In this document: positions 51,353 through 59,777 of the stretch, piece after piece | How positions within the stretch are numbered: position 1 is the first letter of the stretch | Layout: each line of letters begins with the position of its first letter | Assembly (NCBI GenBank): GCA_965279655.1 | Contig: OZ257255.1 | Location: 3,224,001-3,288,000, forward strand | Source of the DNA: SCTM01 sp965279655 | GTDB lineage: Bacteria; Pseudomonadota; Alphaproteobacteria; Rhodospirillales; Rhodospirillaceae | DNA: 64,000 bases | Direction of reading: 5' to 3' | Program-made: the position numbers and the translations under genes | The notes under the pieces: generated by a model | What the model was told of the DNA's origin: nothing | Seen by the model: the letters and a program-made list of their open reading frames with translations, nothing else | The model's database searches: none

Positions 51353-51417
51353 CGTCGAAGGGCAAATAGTTTAATAGCTCGGCATCCCGTAGATCGACCC
51401 GCGTTGGACAGTTGCTG

Positions 51418-51762
51418 ATGACCAAGGTTCTCGTTGTCGAGGATGAACCGACCGCCCGATATAGTATGGCGCGGGTGCTGACTCAGGCCGGCCTCGAGGT
51501 CCAGGCGGCGAGCGATTCCGCCGGCGCGATGCGGGTGCTCGAACAGGATCGGATGGATATCATCATAAGTGATATCCGCTTGCCCAACGGGTTGGACGGC
51601 TTCGCGCTGGTGAATTTGGCGCGCAAGCAACAGCCGGATTTGAAGGTGCTTTACGTTACCGCCTTCGACGTCCCCGACGGCACCGTCCAGGACAAAGTGC
51701 TGCGGAAACCCTTTAGCGACCGTATTTTGTTGGACGAGATCGCCGCGGCGGTCGAGCTTTGA
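51418..51762 (+). CDS. Single-domain response regulator divergent from the stressosome operon
   Basis: A 114-residue receiver: VVEDEPTARY, phospho-acceptor Asp in IIISDIRLPNG, Thr in LYVTAFD, Lys in VLRKPFSD. No output domain. It resembles the C-terminal receivers of the hybrid kinase in this locus (IRLPNGLDGF compared with IGLPGGMSGP). Its divergent position makes it the most likely local phospho-acceptor of the kinases. ATG at 51418. It ends at an interlocked hairpin terminator. Confidence 0.88.
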   Translation: MTKVLVVEDEPTARYSMARVLTQAGLEVQAASDSAGAMRVLEQDRMDIIISDIRLPNGLDGFALVNLARKQQPDLKVLYVTAFDVPDGTVQDKVLRKPFSDRILLDEIAAAVEL

Positions 51763-51763
51763 T

Positions 51764-51816
51764 AAGTGGCGCGCGATCGGACGGAAAACCGGTCGCCACT
51801 TTTCCTGATCGCGCGC
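51764..51816. terminator. Two overlapping hairpins between convergent genes
   Basis: Hairpin 1: AAGTGGCG (51764-51771) with CGCCACTT (51794-51801), followed on the plus strand by TTTCC. Hairpin 2: GCGCGCGATC (51769-51778) with GATCGCGCGC (51807-51816), a perfect 10-bp stem. The left arms share three bases, so they exclude each other at full length. The site ends the plus-strand receiver gene and the minus-strand acyl-CoA-dehydrogenase-fold gene. Confidence 0.7.
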
Positions 51817-53045
51817 TAAACCTGCGTCCCCAGCATCGCCCGTGTGGCCGCGCCGGTGGTCGGGGCGCCGCCGTCGATCATGGGATCACCCGTCTTTAAG
51901 CCGAGCGCGAACTTGCCGCTGGGGGTCATGGAATGATCCCAGTTCAGCTCGATATGAGTGGAAATGGTGCGGCAATCGCGGAACAGACGCTGCACCGGGT
52001 TCTTCGCGGTCTGGCCGGTGACGCCCATCATGCCCGACAGCCGCGTGGTGGCTTGAAGGCATAGTCGTGCGCCGAGCGCCATTGTGCGCTTCGCGCGCAG
52101 GAGGTCTTCGCCGCGAATCTCCGCGCCCGCCGCGCCGCGTTCGTGCAGGACGTTGAGAAAGTTCTCGAACATCAGTGTCGCCGCTTCGATCTCCGCGATG
52201 GTCTCGCCGATGCGGATCTGTACCGGCTCCTGTCCGGCGATGGACTCCCCGAACAACTGCCCAACGCGCTCCTTGGTCTGTGTGAGATACGACGCGAGCG
52301 CGCCGCGGGCCGTGCCGATCAACGGGCCGGCGAACCAGCTCTTCTGATAGGGCGCTGGGCGCAGGCGATACACGTAGCTGTTATGCAACTTCGCGCCGGG
52401 CGGCTCGGTGGAGAGGAACGCATCGCGGGGCGCGGCACGACGGGCCGGCACGAACTGGTCCTTCACGCGGATGTGGTGGCTACCGGTACCGCGCAGGCCT
52501 TCCGCATCCCAAGTGTCCTCGATCTCGTATTCGCCCGGCAGCAACAGAACGAAGTGGGAGAACAGTTTGTCCGCTTCGGTCTTGGCCACCACCATCGCGC
52601 CCCCGGCGTGGCTGATGCCCGACACGAAGCCCCAACGGCCGGTGAGGCGAAAGCCGCCGTCCACCGGTACCAGCAAGCCGCCCCCGGCGGAGCCGGTGCC
52701 GAGGATGGGATCGGGACTGCGGGCGAAGAATTCTTCCTGCGCCGCCGCACCGAAACGCCCAACCCACATGATGTGAGAGAACACGAGCGAGGTCATCCAG
52801 GCGCAGGCGCCGCAAGCCTCGCCGACTTCCCGCGACACGGCGAAGTGCGCGCCCCAATCCATTTCATAGCCGCCGAAGCGCCTGGGCATGTAGAGACGGT
52901 GGAAGCCGGCGTCTTTCAGGAGCGCGACGGTGGCGGCCGGAAGGTCGCGCGCGCGCTCGGCGTCTTCAGCTTGCGCGGCGAGCGCGGGCTTGAGCGCCAC
53001 GGCGGCGGCGGCGAGGTCGGAAACGGTCGGCGCGGTTTGGGCCAT
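51816..53045 (-). CDS. Acyl-CoA dehydrogenase-fold flavoprotein (HsaA/monooxygenase-like)
   Basis: A 409-residue protein of the acyl-CoA dehydrogenase superfamily. FHRLYMPRRFGGYEMDWGAHF and GACAWMTSLVFSHIMWVG at the N-terminus, GFRLTGRWGFVSGISHAGG in the middle, and GVTGQTAKNPVQRLFRDCRTISTHIELNWD at the C-terminus match the flavin-dependent monooxygenase branch (HsaA, hydroxyphenylacetate-type). They lack the catalytic Glu of true dehydrogenases. It would need reduced FMN/FAD from a reductase. ATG at 53045 is used; a GTG at 53075 with GGAG upstream is an alternative. Confidence 0.8.
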   Translation of the reverse strand: MAQTAPTVSDLAAAAVALKPALAAQAEDAERARDLPAATVALLKDAGFHRLYMPRRFGGYEMDWGAHFAVSREVGEACGACAWMTSLVFSHIMWVGRFGAAAQEEFFARSPDPILGTGSAGGGLLVPVDGGFRLTGRWGFVSGISHAGGAMVVAKTEADKLFSHFVLLLPGEYEIEDTWDAEGLRGTGSHHIRVKDQFVPARRAAPRDAFLSTEPPGAKLHNSYVYRLRPAPYQKSWFAGPLIGTARGALASYLTQTKERVGQLFGESIAGQEPVQIRIGETIAEIEAATLMFENFLNVLHERGAAGAEIRGEDLLRAKRTMALGARLCLQATTRLSGMMGVTGQTAKNPVQRLFRDCRTISTHIELNWDHSMTPSGKFALGLKTGDPMIDGGAPTTGAATRAMLGTQV

Positions 53046-53115
53046 GACGTCAGTCTGACGCGACTGGCCAGTCACGCGCTAACAACTCCGGAGATGCAGT
53101 GACGAGCGGTGGCTG

Positions 53116-53865
53116 TCAGAGCCGCCCGATGCGGTCCTGCCAGCCGTTGAACAGCGGATGCGGACCTGCCGCCTTGGGCAGCTTCAGGATTTCGTTCACC
53201 TGCCAGGCGAGGCAGAGATTGGTGCCGAGCGTCGGCAGGCCGGTGGTTTCGCCCACGGCCTTGATCGCGCGCAAGCTGGGCATGCCGCTGCCGGTGAACA
53301 CCACGCAGTCCGCGGTGCTCATGTCGAGTTCTTCGGCGGCGGCGATGGCGTCGTCGCTGCAGAGTTCATAGATCGTGCGGGTATCGGTGGAGCGGGTGAC
53401 GATCTGCTTCATCGCCACGATCTCGAAGCCGGCGGAGGTGTAATAGGCGCGACAGGCATCGAGCACCCAGGCCGGGTACGGCGCGCCGATGGCGAGGCGC
53501 TTCACCTTCAGCGCACGCAGGGCCGCGACGATCGCCTGGCCGCCGGTGACGATGGGATAGCCGCGCTTTTTGGAGAGCGCGGCGATTTCCGTGTTCTCCC
53601 GTTCCAGCCCGACGAGATAGGACGACGCCGTACACGCAAATGCCAAAGCATCCAGCGGCATGGTGTCGTAGGCGTTCAGCGTGTGGTCCAGCCGATCGTA
53701 GTAATCCTCCATCCGCTGGCGGGGATCCGGCGAGGTGCTGGTGAGACGTGCGGTGAGCATGGTGATGCCCTCCGGCAGGCACACGCCCATTTCCGCTTCG
53801 ACCGTGGGATTGGCCTGGGGCGGACATACGCCGACCCACCCCTTGCTGCCGTATTCGCGCGCCAT
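53116..53865 (-). CDS. Asp/Glu racemase-superfamily protein (maleate isomerase/arylmalonate decarboxylase-like), one Cys only
   Basis: A 249-residue protein beginning GSKGWVGVCPPQANPTVEAEM, typical of maleate isomerase/AMDase relatives. The first catalytic Cys is present as Cys78 in ALAFACTASSYLVG. The second, normally in a C-x-x-MPSL segment, is replaced by Gly192 (VVFTGSGMPSLRA). AMDase instead keeps the second and lost the first. Decarboxylase or isomerase chemistry with a single thiol is possible, but racemisation is unlikely. Adjacent to the flavoprotein gene, same strand, 70 bp apart. Confidence 0.75.
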   Translation of the reverse strand: MAREYGSKGWVGVCPPQANPTVEAEMGVCLPEGITMLTARLTSTSPDPRQRMEDYYDRLDHTLNAYDTMPLDALAFACTASSYLVGLERENTEIAALSKKRGYPIVTGGQAIVAALRALKVKRLAIGAPYPAWVLDACRAYYTSAGFEIVAMKQIVTRSTDTRTIYELCSDDAIAAAEELDMSTADCVVFTGSGMPSLRAIKAVGETTGLPTLGTNLCLAWQVNEILKLPKAAGPHPLFNGWQDRIGRL

Positions 53866-54032
53866 CCGGACCCCTCACATTCTGCGGGCGCATTCTTGAA
53901 GCCCATCCGCGCGGTGGTCAACACGCGACAGGAAGCCAGCACCCCGCAATCTCATCCCCTATCGTGCGGCCCTATTCACGGGGGGCGTGACCCGCCCCCG
54001 TCAGATTAGGGCGGGTCCAGCCAGGGGCATTC

Positions 54033-55271
54033 ATGCGGATTTTGTTCGTCGTTATCCTGCTCGACTTAATGGGCGTGGGGATTTTCAACCCCGTTTTCCC
54101 GTACTTCAGCAAATCTCTCGGCGCGCCCGATTCCGTGGTGACGATCATCGCCGCGCTATACGCGCTGGGCTCCTTCATCATGGCGCCGGTGTGGGGCCGC
54201 CTCAGCGACAAGTGGGGCCGCCGCCCGATCCTGATCATCAGCCAGATCGGCGCCGTCATCACCTGGGTCGTCATCGCCTTCACCACGGACCTCGCCTGGC
54301 TGGCGGTGGTGCGGTTTGTCGGCGGCCTGTTCGCCGGCAACCTGGGCGCGGCCTTCGCCTACATCACCGACATCACCACGCCGCAGAACCGCACCAAGGG
54401 CATGGGCATGGTGGGCGCGGCCCTTTCGCTGGGCTTCATTATCGGACCGCTGGTGGGCGGCTTTCTTGCCGGCACCGACAAGACCAACGCGAACTTCGAG
54501 TTCATCGCGCTGTTCTGCGCGGGCATGAATTTCCTGGCGCTGATGGCGACCGTGTTCTTCCTGCCGGAATCCCTCACCGCCGAAGCGCGGGAGAAGATCA
54601 AGAACCGTCCGTCGAAGTCGCGCTGGGAGCAGTTCGGCTCCGTGCGCGCGCGCCGCGGCTTGTTGCTGCTGTTCGTCGCCGCGATGGTGTTCACCACCGG
54701 CGGCGTGGTGTTCGAATCCACTTTCGCGTTGTGGACCATGCACACCCTCGACTTCGGCCCGCGCCAAGTCGGCACCATGCTGGCCTTCGCCGCGGTGATC
54801 ATGGTGCTGATGCAGATGTTCGTGGTCGGACGGCTCGCGAAGCGCTTCGGCGAGTTGAAGTTGACCATCGCCGGCTGCGCCCTCTACGCGCTGGGCCTCG
54901 CGTTGGTGATCACCAGCATCTACACGCCCTCGATCACCATCCCCGGCTTGATCACCGCGCCGATCGGTCTGTTCATCGCGCAGATCTTCCTGCCGATGGG
55001 GCTGGCGACGTTCAATCCGAGTGTGTCGAGCCTCGTCTCCAAGGAAGCCGCCGACACCGAACGCGGCATGGTGATGGGCCTGTACCAATCCGTCGGCAGC
55101 CTGGGCCGCGCGATCGGCCCGCTGTTCTCGGGGTTCCTCATTACCTTCCTGCTGCCGGGACCGTTCCTGTACGGCATCGGGGCGATGGTAGTGGCGGCCA
55201 TGTTGGTGCTGGTGGTGCGGGCCAAGGCAGCAGTGCCCGCTACGGCTGTGCCGGCTTCAGCCCCGCAATAA
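54033..55271 (+). CDS. MFS transporter, TetA-like (DHA1 family)
   Basis: A 412-residue 12-helix transporter. It begins LFVVILLDLMGVGIFNPVFPYF, typical of TetA-type drug:H+ antiporters. The motif A loop is PVWGRLSDKWGRRPILI, motif C-like sequence is GAALSLGFIIGPLVGGFLAG. The ATG at 54033 starts close to helix 1. Export of a small hydrophobic compound is likely; drug specificity cannot be inferred. Its last 32 bp overlap the convergent serine hydrolase gene. Confidence 0.87.
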   Translation: MRILFVVILLDLMGVGIFNPVFPYFSKSLGAPDSVVTIIAALYALGSFIMAPVWGRLSDKWGRRPILIISQIGAVITWVVIAFTTDLAWLAVVRFVGGLFAGNLGAAFAYITDITTPQNRTKGMGMVGAALSLGFIIGPLVGGFLAGTDKTNANFEFIALFCAGMNFLALMATVFFLPESLTAEAREKIKNRPSKSRWEQFGSVRARRGLLLLFVAAMVFTTGGVVFESTFALWTMHTLDFGPRQVGTMLAFAAVIMVLMQMFVVGRLAKRFGELKLTIAGCALYALGLALVITSIYTPSITIPGLITAPIGLFIAQIFLPMGLATFNPSVSSLVSKEAADTERGMVMGLYQSVGSLGRAIGPLFSGFLITFLLPGPFLYGIGAMVVAAMLVLVVRAKAAVPATAVPASAPQ

Positions 55272-56421
55272 GCGGATTGATGACCTTCGCGTCGTCCCAG
55301 GTGAAGTCGATTTTGCCGACGCGGATCACCGCGATGTTCTTCGACGGGATCCAGAGCGTGCGCTGACCGCCGCGGCCCTCGAGGTAGTAGACATCCGGAA
55401 CGGCGAACGGTTCGGTGGCGCGGGTCTGCTGCGCGCGCGCCGTGGTGGTGCGGCGCGGGGCCGGCTGGCCGATCAGCACATGGAAGCCGGCATTGGGATT
55501 GAGCGCGCCGGGCGTGGTGGCCTGCGCGATCCATTCCGGCGAGATGACTTGGCGGTCGCCGACCTTGCCGCCGTCGAGCAGCATCTGGGCGAGGCGCGCC
55601 CAGGAGCGCGGCTGCGTTTGCATGCAGCAGATGACGCGCGCGGAGCCGCCTTCGCGGTCCAGCCGGACTTGCGCCGCGCCGTTGCCGAGCGGCGTCCACA
55701 TTTTTTCGCGGATGAAATCCACGTAGGTCTTCCCGGTCGCCCGCGTCAGGATGACGTGCAGGATCTGGCTGTTCACGTGATTGAAGGCGTAGCGCGTGCG
55801 CGGCGGTTCGGCGGCGGGCACGCCCAGCACCAGGCGGTCGATGTGCGAGCCCAGGAACATGCGGTAGGCATCGGACCAGGGCTTCTCCGAGAACGGCGGC
55901 TCGGCGAGGCCGCTGACATTGGCGAGCAGGTCGCGGATGGTGATGGCGGAGCGCGCGTCGTTGCGCCATTCGGGCAGGTAAGTCGCGGCGGGCACGTCGA
56001 TGGACGGGATGGTGCCCGCGTCCACCGCCGCGCCGAAGACGAGGCCGAACAGGCCCTTGTGCATCGACTGGCTGTCGAACAGGGTCTCCGGACCGAATCC
56101 GTCCTTATAAATCTCGGCCTCGATGCGGCCGTTGGCGAGCACCAGGAAAGCGTAGGAGTCCTTGGACTTCGCATAATCCACCACGGCGGCAAGCGCCTGG
56201 GGATCGAGGCTGGAATCTTCCGCCGTCGCGCGCGGGATGTCGCGGCCCATGCCCTCGGCGATGCGGGCCCGCGGGTTGTACCAGTCGATGTCGTAGAGCA
56301 GCGTCTCGTCGCCGGGGCTGCGGAAGTGGCGCACCCAGAATTGCCAGTCCCACGCAAGGTAGGCGGCGGTCAACGCCAGGAAGCCGAGTAGTCCGCCTTG
56401 AAGAATCCGCGCGCGCATCAT
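55240..56421 (-). CDS. Membrane-anchored serine hydrolase, beta-lactamase fold
   Basis: A 393-residue protein with an N-terminal hydrophobic anchor (residues 7-25). The nucleophile motif is intact: Ser119-Met-His-Lys122 in LFDSQSMHKGLFG. YAFNHVNSQILHVILTRATGK around residue 212 supplies a Tyr/Asn box, and ITIRDLLANVSGLAEPP precedes it. Near the C-terminus YYLEGRGGQRTLWIPSKNIAVIR is the usual third element. It resembles the exported gene at 12245-13519 more than the tandem SxxR pair. Esterase or peptidase-type activity is possible; substrate unknown. Confidence 0.78.
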   Translation of the reverse strand: MMRARILQGGLLGFLALTAAYLAWDWQFWVRHFRSPGDETLLYDIDWYNPRARIAEGMGRDIPRATAEDSSLDPQALAAVVDYAKSKDSYAFLVLANGRIEAEIYKDGFGPETLFDSQSMHKGLFGLVFGAAVDAGTIPSIDVPAATYLPEWRNDARSAITIRDLLANVSGLAEPPFSEKPWSDAYRMFLGSHIDRLVLGVPAAEPPRTRYAFNHVNSQILHVILTRATGKTYVDFIREKMWTPLGNGAAQVRLDREGGSARVICCMQTQPRSWARLAQMLLDGGKVGDRQVISPEWIAQATTPGALNPNAGFHVLIGQPAPRRTTTARAQQTRATEPFAVPDVYYLEGRGGQRTLWIPSKNIAVIRVGKIDFTWDDAKVINPLIAGLKPAQP

Positions 56422-56520
56422 GGGCAGAGGCTACCACGCGCGGCGCATAAGGCCTTGCGGGCCTAGGAAGCCGCCCGGCCCTCGGCCATACTGTGCCCGC
56501 AATACAAGGAGGAGCTTTCG

Positions 56521-57690
56521 ATGGGCCGCAATACCGTGTTGATCGCGCTTGCCGTTGTCCTGGCCGCTGTGGCCGGGGTGATCCTGTTGAAGGCGCCGCC
56601 GGAGTTGCCGGGGGCGAAGAAGGCCGCACTGCGCGGCCCGGAGATGAGCGGCCCCGGGCCGACCGCGGATTTCGATACGCAGCCCAAGCCGCCGGCACCC
56701 GATTATGCCAAGGCGGACTCCTGGGCCGCCTGGCCGGGCCGCAAGGACCTCGCCGATCTCGTGCCCGCCAACAATCCGTTCCCGGATGCGCAGGACAAGG
56801 CCGCGTTCGACGTCTTCTATATTCACCCGACGACGTTCCGGAACAACACCGACTGGGTGCAGGACATCGCCGACAAGCAGGTCAACGATTGGACCGATGC
56901 GAGTGTGGTGGCCCGTCAGGCCGCGATCTTCAATGCCTGCTGCCGGGTGTTCGCGCCGCGCTATCGCCAGGCGACCTTCGGTTCCACCGGCCCTTCGCCG
57001 AGCGGTCCGAAGGCCTATGCCTTCGCGCTGGAAGACGTGAAGCGCGCCTTTGCCTACTACATTGAACATGAGAACAAGGGCCGCCCGTTCATCCTCGTCG
57101 GCCACAGCCAGGGCACGTTCCACCTGCTGCCGCTGCTGGAACAGATGATCGACCAGACCGAGTTGAAGGACCGGTTCGTCGCCGGCTATGCGATCGGTAT
57201 CGGCGTGCCGGCGGGTACGTTCGGGCGTCAGTTCAAGAACATCGTGGCCTGCGAGAAGCCCGACCAGACCGGCTGCGTCGTGACTTGGAATACGTTCGGC
57301 CGCAACGGGAGTGCGAGCGCTGGCAACAAGCGGAACGAAGACCGCTACATCGCCAAGTACAACACCGAGGAAGGCAAGCAGGTCCTGTGCATCAATCCGC
57401 TGACCTTCGATATCGCGCAGCCCGATGCGCCGAAGACCAGCAACCTCGGCGCCTTGCCCGGACTCACCGGCGATGACCCGCTGCCGGCCGTGAAGCCGGG
57501 GATCGTCGGCGCGACCTGCCGCGACGGCGCACTGTATGCGGATATCCCCACCGATCCGGACTTCGTGCTCAACGTGCTGCCGGGCGAAGTGCTGCACATG
57601 CACGACATGGACTTGTTCTTCCAGAACATCCGCGCCAACGCGGTGCTGCGCACGGAAGCCTGGGCCAAGGCGCACGCGCCGGCGCAATGA
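56521..57690 (+). CDS. DUF3089 alpha/beta hydrolase-like protein, membrane anchored
   Basis: A 389-residue protein with an N-terminal membrane anchor (residues 4-22). DUF3089 features are DVFYIHPTTFRNNTDW around residue 97, AFAYYIEHENKGRPFILVGHSQGTFHLLPLL near 175-205 with the nucleophile elbow GHSQG, and C-terminal HMHDMDLFFQNIRANA. The serine nucleophile is intact, so a periplasmic lipase/esterase function is plausible. ATG follows AAGGAGGAG. Its stop overlaps the next start as ATGA. Confidence 0.8.
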   Translation: MGRNTVLIALAVVLAAVAGVILLKAPPELPGAKKAALRGPEMSGPGPTADFDTQPKPPAPDYAKADSWAAWPGRKDLADLVPANNPFPDAQDKAAFDVFYIHPTTFRNNTDWVQDIADKQVNDWTDASVVARQAAIFNACCRVFAPRYRQATFGSTGPSPSGPKAYAFALEDVKRAFAYYIEHENKGRPFILVGHSQGTFHLLPLLEQMIDQTELKDRFVAGYAIGIGVPAGTFGRQFKNIVACEKPDQTGCVVTWNTFGRNGSASAGNKRNEDRYIAKYNTEEGKQVLCINPLTFDIAQPDAPKTSNLGALPGLTGDDPLPAVKPGIVGATCRDGALYADIPTDPDFVLNVLPGEVLHMHDMDLFFQNIRANAVLRTEAWAKAHAPAQ

Positions 57691-58853
57691 TCGCGGCCCT
57701 CGCCGCAGCGCTTCTCCTTCTCACCGGCACAGCTCACGCCGGAACGTCGCTGCGCCCGTTGCAGCAGGAGCGCCTGCGCGCGGATGCGTCGGCCGCCGCC
57801 GCGGACAGCGAGCACGACACCCAGCGGCGCAACGTGCGCGAACGGTCGACTGACCTCGATGCCGCGACGGCGCAGTTGGCCGCCGCCCGGACACCGGACG
57901 GGCTCGACGAGAAAAAGCTCGCCGCGGCCATGGATGCGCTCGCCCGCGCCAAAGCAGCGTACGACGCAACGGTTGCCCGCGAACGGGCCACGATGGTCGG
58001 CGCGGTGCAGGCCGAGGCCGCCGCACGCGCGGCACGCCAGACGCTGACCGATGCGGTGACGCAATGGAGCGCAGAGGGAGAGGCCCTGGTGCGCGCGGCG
58101 GTTCATGCGGCGGCGGGCGACATCGTGCGCTCGCCACGCGATCACGCGGCCTGTCTCGATCAGGATTGCAGCCCGATCTCGGCGCGTGAGCACGCGGCCC
58201 TCGTCCTCATCGGCGCTGTCGGACCGGCGTTCGATCCGAAGGCGTGGCCAGCGGAGGCCGGGCAGGACATGACGCTGCTGCCGCCCGCGATAGCACAGCG
58301 GACGCTCATGCGGACTTTGCGCGACGCGGTGGCGACGGCGACAAAAGCCGCGCAGGAGGCAAAGGACGCTGCTGCCCAACAGCAAGCATCCGTCGCCGCG
58401 ATGCAATCGGACAGAAGCGCCGCGCTGCAGGCGCTGCTGGATGCCTATTTCCGGCCCACACCGGGCGGTCATGCGCAGGAAGTCATCGCGCAGGCCGCGG
58501 ACGCCTATACCGCAGCAGCGCGGAAGGCAGAGCCCCCCACGGACGCGATCACGGACAAGCCTTCCACGGCGAAGAAGGCAGCGGAAGAGCATCGCGACAC
58601 TCTGCTCGCCTTCTTCGGCGATGCGGGTCGCGCGACACAGCGTGCGGCCTTGTTGGCGGGCCGCGGGGCCGTGCTGACGGCAAGCGGTACGGCACTCGCC
58701 GTCTGTCGCGCCAAGGCTTGCGCGCCCACGTCGGGATTGGAGGCGGCCGCGTTCGTGGTGATCGGCGCCGCGATGCCGGGCGCCGAGAAGCCCCTCGCGG
58801 ATGTGGTGGACCTCACCGCCGACCGGCGGTGGGTGTTCCGTCTGCCGCAGTAA
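57687..58853 (+). CDS. Exported Ala-rich coiled-coil protein, hypothetical
   Basis: A 388-residue protein with a signal peptide (residues 1-18, ending AHA-GT). The mature chain is extremely Ala-rich and helical, with long predicted coiled coils (about 28-125 and 205-265). Two Cys pairs lie in short conserved-looking segments, ACLDQDCSP (about residue 157) and VCRAKACAP (about 340); the similar spacing suggests a repeated module. No family recognised. ATGA overlap shows co-translation with the DUF3089 gene, so the two proteins may work together in the envelope. Confidence 0.6.
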   Translation: MIAALAAALLLLTGTAHAGTSLRPLQQERLRADASAAAADSEHDTQRRNVRERSTDLDAATAQLAAARTPDGLDEKKLAAAMDALARAKAAYDATVARERATMVGAVQAEAAARAARQTLTDAVTQWSAEGEALVRAAVHAAAGDIVRSPRDHAACLDQDCSPISAREHAALVLIGAVGPAFDPKAWPAEAGQDMTLLPPAIAQRTLMRTLRDAVATATKAAQEAKDAAAQQQASVAAMQSDRSAALQALLDAYFRPTPGGHAQEVIAQAADAYTAAARKAEPPTDAITDKPSTAKKAAEEHRDTLLAFFGDAGRATQRAALLAGRGAVLTASGTALAVCRAKACAPTSGLEAAAFVVIGAAMPGAEKPLADVVDLTADRRWVFRLPQ

Positions 58854-58869
58854 ATCTTAGAAGTGGTTC

Positions 58870-59715
58870 TCAGCTCGCGTCGAGGAACGCCTCGATCGCG
58901 CGCACCCGTGCCGTCGGTGCGTCGCCCTGCTTGATGAGCGTCCTCTGCGCGCCCGGCAGCAATGCCGCGGCTTCATCGAGGTATTGGGTGAGCGGATCCG
59001 GCTCCACCGCCATGAACATCAGGGGCCGCAGCTTCACCAAGGGCAAACGGCCCTTGGTGTCGTGCTTGAACACGGCACGATAGCCGTTGTGATAGGTGGT
59101 GAGACCCTTCAACACCTCCAGCGCCCAGCCATGCAGGTACGCCGGCGGGGGCATGCTGTTGGTCCTCATGCGATGGTCGGGGTCACGCAAGAAGTAGGGG
59201 AAGTGCACCATCTGGTCGCGCACGAACTGGAAGGCCCAGATCAAATGGCGGCCGAATTCGTCCGGCTGCACGGCAGGCGCATAGCGCGCGAACATCTCGC
59301 GTTTGAGATCGTCCGGAAAAATGCCGATGCCGTCGAAGATCGCGCAGCGGATGCGGTGGGGGTATTTGATCAGCAGTTCGATGCCGATGTGCGCGCCGGT
59401 GTGGGTGCCGAAATAATCCACCCGCTCCAATCCCAGGGCGTCCATCACCCGGATGACGCTGTCGGCGTAATAGATCAGGTCCGGTTCCGGTTGCGCGGGC
59501 GCGACGGAATCCCCATTCCCCAGTGTGTCCGGGGCGATCACCCGGCGCTTGTCGGCCAGGGCCGCGATCAACGGCGCAAGGCCGGCCGACGATCCCGGGC
59601 CGGCATGCACCATGTAGAGCGGCAGCGTGCCCGCATCGCCGGTGCCGGCGTGGCGGTACTGCACCAAGCCTTCCGCCAGGCGCACAAAGGCGCGGTCGAT
59701 CTGTGCGACATCCAT
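58870..59715 (-). CDS. Alpha/beta hydrolase-fold protein, His at the nucleophile position
   Basis: A 281-residue protein with the fold order of alpha/beta hydrolases: YMVHAGPGSS (oxyanion loop), RVIAPDTLGNGDS and the elbow YFGTHTGAHIG. The elbow Gly103-Thr-His105-Thr-Gly107 has His where GxSxG has Ser. Near the C-terminus KQGDAPTARV replaces the usual GxGH, so the catalytic His is also missing. The protein is therefore unlikely to be a normal serine hydrolase. It is divergent from a second protein with the same GxHTG elbow. Confidence 0.75.
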   Translation of the reverse strand: MDVAQIDRAFVRLAEGLVQYRHAGTGDAGTLPLYMVHAGPGSSAGLAPLIAALADKRRVIAPDTLGNGDSVAPAQPEPDLIYYADSVIRVMDALGLERVDYFGTHTGAHIGIELLIKYPHRIRCAIFDGIGIFPDDLKREMFARYAPAVQPDEFGRHLIWAFQFVRDQMVHFPYFLRDPDHRMRTNSMPPPAYLHGWALEVLKGLTTYHNGYRAVFKHDTKGRLPLVKLRPLMFMAVEPDPLTQYLDEAAALLPGAQRTLIKQGDAPTARVRAIEAFLDAS

Positions 59716-59777
59716 GGCGCAAGCTTACCTTGTCCGGGCACGCGGGCTAGAGTGCGCCTGAAATTCGATGGGACGCC

